DNA from: Pseudaeromonas sharmana
GTDB lineage: Bacteria; Pseudomonadota; Gammaproteobacteria; Enterobacterales; Aeromonadaceae
Direction of reading: 5' to 3'
Length of the DNA: 64,000 nucleotides
NCBI RefSeq assembly: GCF_042649925.1
Contig: NZ_JBHSAF010000007.1
Coordinates: 124,001-188,000 of the forward strand
Shown: positions 61,829 to 64,000 of the stretch, one piece after another
How positions within the stretch are numbered: position 1 is the first letter of the stretch
Layout of the letters: each line of letters starts with the position of its first letter
The notes under the pieces: model-generated
What the model saw: only the letters and a program-made list of their open reading frames with translations
What the model was told of the DNA's origin: nothing
The model's database searches: none
Program-made: the position numbers and the translations under genes

Positions 61829-63238
61829 TTAGGTTCGTCCGTATCGATCTTCAAACCGGATAATGTCGTCTTCGCCCAGATAGGGGCCGGACTGCACCTC
61901 GATCAACTCCAGCGCGACCTTGCCAGGGTTCTCGAGGGCATGCTTTGCACCGAGCGGTATGTAGACCGACTGATTCTCGGTGACGAGGGTGATCTGGTCG
62001 CCACAGGTGACCCGCGCCGTACCGGAGACCACGATCCAGTGCTCGGCCCTGTGATGGTGCATCTGCAGCGACAGCTTCTCGCCAGGCTTGACGCTGATGT
62101 GCTTGACCTGGAAGCGATGCCCCTTGTCGATGGCATCGTATTTACCCCATGGCCGGAATACCTCACGGTGCACATGGTGTTCCGCGCGCCCCTGCTGCTT
62201 GAGCTGGTCGACGATCTTCTTCACCTCCTGCACCTGATCGCGACGCGCCACCAGCGTGGCATCCTTGGTCTGCACCACCACCAGATCCTCGACCCCGACC
62301 AGGCTCACCAGCGCGCTCTCGGCGTAGACATAGTTGTTGCGGCTGGCGTGGTACAACACATCGCCCTGCTGCACATTGCCATCGTCCGCCTTCGGGCTGA
62401 TCTCCCACAGCGACGACCAGGAGCCGACATCGCTCCAGCCGGCATCCAGCGGCACCACCACCGCATCCCGGGTCTTCTCCATCACCGCGTAGTCGATGGA
62501 GTCATCCGGACAGGCGAGGAAGGCCTCCTTGTCGACGCGGATAAAGTCCATGTCACTGCTCGGGTTGCCCAGCGCCTGTGCGCAGGCAGCATGAATATCC
62601 GGGCGGAAACACTGCAGCTCCTGCAGGTAGCGGCTGGCGCGGAACAGGAACATGCCGCTGTTCCAGTAGTATTCGCCGCACTCCAGATAGTGGCGCGCCG
62701 TCTCCAGGTTTGGCTTTTCAACAAACTGGGCCACCGCATAGCCGCTGTCGGCCTGTGGCGCGCCGCGGCGGATATAGCCATAGCCGGTCTCGGGCGCCGT
62801 GGCGACGATGCCAAACGTCACCAGTTTACCGGCCTCGGCATGAGGGCGGGCCGCCTCGACCGCGGCGACAAACGCCTGTGGTGAGCGGATGACATGGTCG
62901 GCCGCCAGCACCAGCAGCAGAGCATCGTCGCCTTTGGCCAGGGCCGTCATCGCCGCCAGGGCGATGGCCGGTGCCGTGTTACGCCCGACCGGCTCGAGGA
63001 TGATGTTGCCCGCCAGCTGATCGATGGCACGCAGCTGTTCGGCCACCAGAAAGCGGTGCTCCTCGTTGCAGATCACCAACGGTGCACTGCAGCTGAGGCC
63101 ATCCAGGCGACGCACCGTCTCCTGCAACATGGTGTAGTCACCCTCCAGGCGCAGGAACTGCTTGGGATACAGCACCCGCGACAGCGGCCATAACCGGGAG
63201 CCATTACCCCCGGCCATGATGACGGGAAAAATGTTCAT
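61829..63238 (-). CDS. manC: Mannose-1-phosphate guanylyltransferase / mannose-6-phosphate isomerase ManC
   Basis: Makes GDP-mannose, 469 residues from the ATG at 63238 (AGGAG upstream). The N-terminal transferase has FPVIMAGGNGSRLWPLSRVL and YPKQFL; VEKPNLETA is the second motif. The C-terminal cupin isomerase-type domain has RPWGKYDAIDKGHRFQVKHI and QMHHHRAEHWIVVSGTARVT. With manB it supplies GDP-mannose to the O-antigen or capsule genes that begin at the right edge. Confidence 0.96.
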   Translation of the reverse strand: MNIFPVIMAGGNGSRLWPLSRVLYPKQFLRLEGDYTMLQETVRRLDGLSCSAPLVICNEEHRFLVAEQLRAIDQLAGNIILEPVGRNTAPAIALAAMTALAKGDDALLLVLAADHVIRSPQAFVAAVEAARPHAEAGKLVTFGIVATAPETGYGYIRRGAPQADSGYAVAQFVEKPNLETARHYLECGEYYWNSGMFLFRASRYLQELQCFRPDIHAACAQALGNPSSDMDFIRVDKEAFLACPDDSIDYAVMEKTRDAVVVPLDAGWSDVGSWSSLWEISPKADDGNVQQGDVLYHASRNNYVYAESALVSLVGVEDLVVVQTKDATLVARRDQVQEVKKIVDQLKQQGRAEHHVHREVFRPWGKYDAIDKGHRFQVKHISVKPGEKLSLQMHHHRAEHWIVVSGTARVTCGDQITLVTENQSVYIPLGAKHALENPGKVALELIEVQSGPYLGEDDIIRFEDRYGRT

Positions 63239-63327
63239 TCTGTCTCTCCTGCTCACTTCGTTCGACATCGATCATCGCAGCGCACAGCCACGGTTCGTTC
63301 GGTCATTCATCCCAGTACAGCCTGGCA

Positions 63328-63642
63328 TCAACCTCCTGCCAGCATCACTTTTTGTCTTCGTTGTTCGGTAAAGCGCTGGTAGCGACGCTGCAACCGCTGC
63401 TTGGTCCAGCGGCAGAGCGGTAACTCGATCCAGATAGAAAACAGACCGGAAAATAAAATGGAAATCACAAACACCGATACATCCACCAAATACCCTGACA
63501 GCTCGAACCTGGTTGCCAAAATATTTGAATAATAGAGAACGAAACCATGAAATAGATACACGCTAAAGCTCACTTTCCCTACCCAGCGCAGCATTTTATT
63601 TCCAAACGCCACATCGAAGCATTTAACTCCGGATAAAAATCA
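63328..63642 (-). pseudogene. 5'-truncated acyltransferase (OafA/YrhL type)
   Basis: Only the last about 100 residues of a membrane acyltransferase remain. The open frame runs from a stop at 63640-63642 through NKMLRWVGKVSFSVYLFHGF, then several hydrophobic helices, ending in a basic tail. Family members are 350 residues or more with an N-terminal catalytic His-Asp segment, which is missing. The best start in the fragment is a GTG at 63612. It is likely a leftover of O-antigen gene exchange. Confidence 0.7.
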
Positions 63643-63665
63643 GTGGCGTGATAAATAAAAATAAT

Positions 63666-64000
63666 TCATGCATTTCTCAATCTAATTAATTGGACCAAAG
63701 CCGCCACATCTTTTCGAAAACAGATAAAGTACATAACGGCATAACTCAACACGCCCAAGCCAGTCAAAAAACCAAGCCGCAGCAATGCAGAATAGTCATC
63801 AACGAGAGTCGTTTCTGTGTAAAAAACAATTACCCCCATGACTAAACTTAAAATCAATGGTTTAGAAACATTAATCAACGATCCAAGCAGCTCAATACCA
63901 AGATAGCGCTTCAGAATAAAAAATTGCACCGGGACCACTATGGCCATCAAACTTAACAAGCCCAATGCCAAAACAGTCAATCCATATGGCAGCAGAACAA
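63666..64000 (-). CDS. Polysaccharide flippase (Wzx-like), C-terminal part
   Basis: The frame is open to the right edge and continues upstream of the TTG at 63980 (PYGLTVLALGLLSLMAIVV), so this is the end of a larger gene. It shows three hydrophobic helices (LGLLSLMAIVVPVQFFILKR, LILSLVMGVIVFY, LGFLTGLGVLSYAVMYFICF), as in Wzx and other MOP-family oligosaccharide flippases. AT-rich composition is typical of O-antigen clusters. The name is tentative. Confidence 0.6.
   Translation of the reverse strand, partial: VLLPYGLTVLALGLLSLMAIVVPVQFFILKRYLGIELLGSLINVSKPLILSLVMGVIVFYTETTLVDDYSALLRLGFLTGLGVLSYAVMYFICFRKDVAALVQLIRLRNA

Overview
The window looks like chromosome from a GC-rich gammaproteobacterium, probably of the Aeromonadales (Aeromonas-like). 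That placement is an inference from the ubiE-ubiJ-ubiB-tatABC-tatD-hemB neighbourhood, the lateral-type flagellar cluster and the protein sequences; no rRNA or other decisive marker is present.

Positions 1-23,930 hold most of a lateral (Flag-2/Laf type) flagellar locus: flgBCDEFGHIJK leftward (flgK runs off the left edge), flgAMN rightward, then lafK-fliEFGHIJ and fliMNPQR-flhBA leftward. There is no fliO, and FlgJ lacks the muramidase domain. Three c-di-GMP-I (GEMM-I) riboswitches lie on the minus strand: two in tandem in the leader of lafK, the sigma-54 master activator, and one in the leader of fliM. A sigma-54 promoter candidate precedes flgB. A 114-residue protein with a possible SpoA/FliN-like C-terminus closes the locus.

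Positions 24,185-30,858 are core genes: crcB, ubiE, ubiJ, ubiB, tatA, tatB, tatC, tatD and hemB, many with ATGA-type overlaps. Positions 30,871-36,808 hold a LacI-family regulator, a GH13 lipoprotein amylase with a duplicated N-terminal module, and eptA preceded by a PmrA-like box. Positions 36,883-41,702 hold a MocR/GntR-type regulator divergent from a polar amino acid ABC transporter.

Positions 41,703-48,860 are an accessory block. It starts with three and a partial fourth copy of a hairpin-rich repeat of about 490 bp that I read as non-coding. Next come four complete integron gene cassettes whose attC ends match their own 5' ends, with no integrase visible; one encodes an AbiTii-like protein. 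A fifth cassette (a truncated ATPase) ends at what looks like an IS3-type terminal repeat. A UDG-like protein, a small hypothetical and a PD-(D/E)XK-type protein follow.

Positions 48,863-52,059 hold an SDR aldehyde reductase, a TauE/SafE exporter and a divergent class III aminotransferase. The set resembles taurine-nitrogen assimilation with isethionate export, and its promoter shares a 9-mer with the MocR/ABC promoter. Positions 52,134-60,365 hold a TonB-dependent receptor divergent from yfiR, a hybrid histidine kinase and a REC-PAS-GGDEF-EAL response regulator, a likely c-di-GMP signalling unit that could feed the riboswitches. Positions 60,407-64,000 begin a surface polysaccharide cluster: manB, manC, a 5'-truncated acyltransferase and the end of a flippase gene.
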